DNA from: Rallus limicola
Taxonomy: Eukaryota > Chordata > Aves > Gruiformes > Rallidae
DNA length: 64,000 nucleotides
Direction: 5' to 3'
NCBI GenBank assembly: GCA_022605955.1
Contig: JAKCOZ010000018.1
Location: 9,618,001 to 9,682,000, forward strand
The stretch's first letter is position 1. The number at the start of each line of letters is the position of its first letter. A program made the translations under genes and the position numbers. Under the pieces are notes generated by a model. The model was not told the origin of the DNA and did no database searches. It saw only the letters and a program-made list of their open reading frames with translations. Shown piece by piece: positions 60,901 through 64,000 of this stretch.

Positions 60901-63656
60901 AGTTTCTTGGGGTTTTTATCAGTGCTGTCACTACAGCTTTGTGGTCTCAGATATTTTTCACTTCTAAGTCCAGGCATTTGTGTTTTGAGATTTTGTATCA
61001 AATGAAATTAAAGGTGAGATATTTAAAATTACTATTTGGTTGTGATAGTGCTGCGTGATCTTGAGCACTGCGGTTGCAAAGACAAGGGATAAAGTAGACA
61101 TCAAGGAAGAAAACCAGATGTGTCTTTGTGGATAGTAAGAAGCTTCTCTGAAGCTGAATGATTGGGTTTTTTCAGGGTGAGAATTTGCAGTGGGTTTGCA
61201 TCTTTGATCTATTCTCCAAGTCTTTAATGCTGGATGTGTTTAAGAATTAGCTAAGTTGGTTTGAACATTGTGCTGTCCAGTACCATTTAAGAGAAATTGG
61301 AAGAGGTCAGTTTTACTTATTCTGGACATGTTTGTGCCAGGAATGGCAGACAGCAGCCATTCTCATTACAAAAGGAGACCTGGGGTTTTCTTTGTTTCAT
61401 GTCTGAACTGTTTTGTTTTTCTCTCACTCTGTAGGAGAAAACGTGGTGAGAAGGGAGAAGTTGTGGAAACTGTGGAAGATGTTATTGTGCGGAAACTGAC
61501 TGCGGAGCGAGTGGAGGAGTTGAAGAAGATTATTAAGGAAACGCAGGAGAAATACAGGTATGCAGCAGAGGCATTGACCTGTGGCACACCTGAGAGGCCT
61601 GTCTTGAAAACGTGGCCCCAGTGAGGTGGTGCTCGGGGTGAAAATGCTGCTTAGGGCATTTTGTTCAGTGATCGATAAGAAAGAAGATTTTCTGATTACA
61701 GGCAGCTCAAGAAGGATGCAGAGCTGATCCAGGCCGGACACATGGATAACAGACTGGAGGAGCTGTGCAATGAGATTATGATGTGGGTTATTTCATTACT
61801 TTCATGCTATCCTTCTGAGATTGTAATTGCTGTGTGTTTGTCAGACACCTCTTGCTCCATGTGCACTGTGTTAAAGAGAAACAAAGCAGCTGGACAGAGG
61901 CTTTGGCCTCTGAGGGTGGACTTCATTTAGACTGGGGAGCACCTGCTTGTATGGAACATAATTTGGAGTTTCTCAGTAAAGAGCTTGGGATGGCTTACAA
62001 CGTCATGCTTGCCTCCTGTGTTTTGATAATCACCTGGATGAGAGATTTCTTGCCAAGTGTGTTGTCCTCTCTCCGGCTCTGCTTCCCTCTTCTGAGGAGT
62101 TGAGCCTGAGTCCACAGAGGCAGGATGCTGTTGTGTGGACATAATGGGGTGGGGGACAGTAAGCTGCAGGAGGAACTATGGGGAAGCGGGACACTGTGTG
62201 ACAGTAGGTTTTGGTTCTGTATACAGAAAGAAAAAAATGGAGGAGGAGGAGGCAGAAGTCAAGAGGAAGGCAACAGATGCTGCTTATCAGGGTAAGCTGG
62301 AAATGAGCTTCCTTCCTCCTCCTCAGAGAGAGATGCATATCTTCATAAGGACAGTTGGGAAATAGTTAAGTGGTGTGAAAACCCGTGGAGGAATTCCATG
62401 ACCCTAGGAGTTGGAAAGAAAGATTATGTTCCCTTTCCAGCACTGTATTTGTAACATGGCAAAATGCAGAGACTTCGGAGAAGGGAATAAATTCTGCAGA
62501 AAGGTGTATCTAAGAGGAAGCAGAACTAGGAAGAAGCTCTCTGTTGGAATGTCAGGCTTTTCACCCCTTTTGTTTTCCCTGTAATTTTACTGTTGTCTGA
62601 AGATAAAAGGAAGATAGATCTGTTCTTAATGTTTAATTAGTTTCTTATTCTTGGGGCAATTCAGTGAACTAATCTGGTGGGAGGTGGTGAATACCCAGAT
62701 GCTGGGGAAATCTGAAATTAAAAGTGTATTTTGAGCATAGTGTAGTGCACGAAATTCTTACAATACAAATTGTTTTATTGGGGTTCTTTAGGATAAAGTC
62801 AGAGGTAACTTTTGGGGACTGTCCAAGATGGAGTCATGGAAGCTCATCTTTTATTCTGTTCTCTTCCAGCTCGTCAGGCCATTAAGAACCCACCACGGCG
62901 GTTAACGGGTGTGATGGTTCGCTCTCCTGCAGGCTCGACCTCCCCAGGGGGAGACTATGCTCTGGGAGATCTGTCTCAGCCCGCTGTGGATGAGGCCAGT
63001 CCAGGGGTAAGGATCCCTGTCATGGTGAGAGGGAAGGTCCAGCTTGGGACATGGGGCTCAGCATCCCTCATGAAAAAGGAGCCTGGGGAGAAGCCCTCAC
63101 CTTGTTTCACAGACTTTTCACTGTGGTAGTGCTGTAGTGTGGTTGATGAACAGTGCTGCTCAAGATACGTGTCCTCTTCCATGTCTGTGATGATCAGGTG
63201 CCTGGATCAAAGTCTGCATAGGGATGTCTGTGGGTTGGCCAGGCAGTCTTCTGTGTTTGCCTGGGAAACGGCACTGCAGGGCAGGGAAAGGGTGAGAGCA
63301 CATGCCTGGAGTAGGTGCAGCGAGTGAATGGAGTAGGTGTCTGTGGTGTGCTGGATCAATGCTCTTGGGGGAAGGAGCAAGTGGGACTTGTCCGTGTCGT
63401 GGAGTGTGGCTTTGAACAGTGTGGTTTTTCTCTTTCTCAGGTCACTCCAGGGACATTGCCCAGCACCCCAGTTGCCTCCTTCATTGGAATCCCTGACACC
63501 CCTCCAGGCTCTGCTCCCCTGGATGCCCCCATGACCCCAGTCACTGATGATTCACCCCAGAAAAAGATGCTAGGACAAAAAGCAACTCCGCCTCCTTCCC
63601 CTCTGCTCTCAGAGCTGCTGAAGAAGGGCAGTCTTCTGCCCACAAGCCCCAGGCTG
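57969..63656 (+). CDS. BRD8: Bromodomain-containing protein 8, N-terminal part (cut by window end)
   Basis: Exons: 57969-57987, 58314-58410, 59281-59350, 60317-60366, 61435-61557, 61702-61782, 62227-62291, 62870-63006, 63441-63656. They total 858 nt, or 286 codons, in continuous frame; the rest, including the bromodomain, lies beyond the window. BRD8 is a subunit of the NuA4/TIP60 histone acetyltransferase complex and was first described as a nuclear-receptor coactivator. The start MAAGTGKHKLLS matches the family. A SANT/Myb-like helical region with WSIREKLCLASSVMRSG and NWVSVSRAIKPF spans about 19-75. Basic KRKRGEKGE follows near 79, then a coiled coil (about 90-165) ending in a K/E-rich stretch. 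Pro/Ser/Thr-rich sequence then includes MTPVTDDSPQKKMLGQKATP and PPSPLLSELLKKGSLLPTSP. The ATG lies about 200 bp from the KIF20A first exon. All introns are GT-AG. Confidence 0.96.
58143..58240. promoter_or_regulatory. Cluster of five GC boxes in BRD8 intron 1
   Basis: GGGGCGGGGC-type boxes begin at 58143, 58165, 58191, 58211 and 58231, spaced 20-26 bp. The last three units look like an imperfect 20-bp tandem repeat. They suit SP/KLF factors and also meet the G-quadruplex pattern on the plus strand. Confidence 0.75.
58860..59238 (+). mobile_element. CR1 LINE fragment (about 380 bp) in BRD8 intron 2
   Basis: Sense-oriented CR1 3' end: TTCAGTATGAGGGTGGTAGA, GGAACAGGTTGCCCAGAGA, GGCCCCATCCCTGGAG, CAAGGTCAGGCTTGATGGG, GTTGGACTAGATGA and GGTCCCTTCCAGCC, closing with ATTCTGTGATTCTATGG octamers at about 59223-59239. 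It is 5' truncated and stops 42 nt before BRD8 exon 3. Confidence 0.94.
59740..59860 (+). mobile_element. Possible old CR1/L3-type LINE remnant
   Basis: The words AGAAGGTTCTTCACCAGGCATG and TGTGGAACTCTTTACC resemble the conserved end of ancient CR1/L3 elements. Strongly diverged, with no terminal repeat recognised. It lies in BRD8 intron 3. Confidence 0.35.
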
Positions 63657-64000
63657 GTATGGAGCTCTCTGCTCATATATGCAAGCACACAATTGCTCAG
63701 GGCTCTCTCACTGGAAAAGGGGGAGCTGCAAAGGCTTTTTAAAAACATAAGAGTTTTTATGAGAGTCCCAACAGAAGTGATATCTGAGAGATACAATTAC
63801 CCCTGTGAGCCACAGCTGTGGGATCCTTTCCTGGCAGTGCTGTGGGTGCAGGAGTGCAGGGACCATTCAGCACACAGGACTGGCTATCTCCCCTCAGTTG
63901 TAATGGGCTGAAGTTGCAGGCTTTGCTAGAAGAAGTCATTCACCCCATGGGCAGGAGCATGTTAGTCGGCAGCATGCCAGTCAGCCTCCCTGCAGATGTT
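63657..64000 (+). other. BRD8: BRD8 intron 9 (partial)
   Basis: Follows the donor CTG|GTATGG. No convincing coding exon is seen. A CTCCCTGCAG at about 63986-63995 looks like an acceptor, but only five bases follow it, too few to judge. Confidence 0.6.

Noticed and set aside
1..64000. CRISPR arrays, operons, prophage or bacterial features
   Set aside because: The window is vertebrate nuclear DNA with spliced genes; the tandem repeats have no spacer-repeat structure.

Overview
The window looks like nuclear genomic DNA from a bird. Genes are split into short exons with GT-AG introns. At least four 5'-truncated CR1 LINE copies are present, the characteristic avian interspersed repeat, two of them still carrying the terminal ATTCTATG-type octamers. 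CpG islands mark the promoters, and the proteins are near-identical to vertebrate DRD1, SFXN1, KIF20A and BRD8. The species cannot be named from the sequence.

Layout. 1-6480: AT-rich DNA downstream of DRD1, no gene seen. 6481-9698 (- strand): DRD1, one intronless coding exon for the dopamine D1A receptor plus a probable 3' UTR; its CpG-island promoter is probably at 10.6-12.4 kb. 12.4-23.3 kb: intergenic, with a diverged 21-22 bp minisatellite (18.3-19.16 kb) rich in TTCNNNGAA motifs and an eroded CR1. 23.6-49.4 kb (+): SFXN1, with a CpG-island first exon, a roughly 9.8 kb first intron and ten coding exons giving 322 residues. 49.49-57.77 kb (-): KIF20A, 18 coding exons giving 884 residues, convergent with SFXN1. 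57.97 kb to the end (+): BRD8, first nine coding exons (286 codons), running out of the window and divergent from KIF20A across a shared promoter of about 0.2 kb.

How the genes relate. There is no operon-like logic; these are independent vertebrate genes (neuronal GPCR, mitochondrial serine carrier, cytokinesis kinesin, NuA4/TIP60 subunit). Two arrangements could matter. The KIF20A-BRD8 intergenic DNA carries CCAAT boxes, a GC box and a CDE/CHR-like site, the usual grammar of G2/M genes. The SFXN1 and KIF20A stop codons are only 358 bp apart, so their 3' UTRs probably overlap.

No new molecular system was found. The least expected structure is a perfect 30-bp inverted repeat with a 9-nt loop in SFXN1 intron 1 (30161-30229). 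All exon boundaries were derived by hand from splice sites, reading-frame continuity and similarity to known family sequences; transcription starts and poly(A) sites are inferred.
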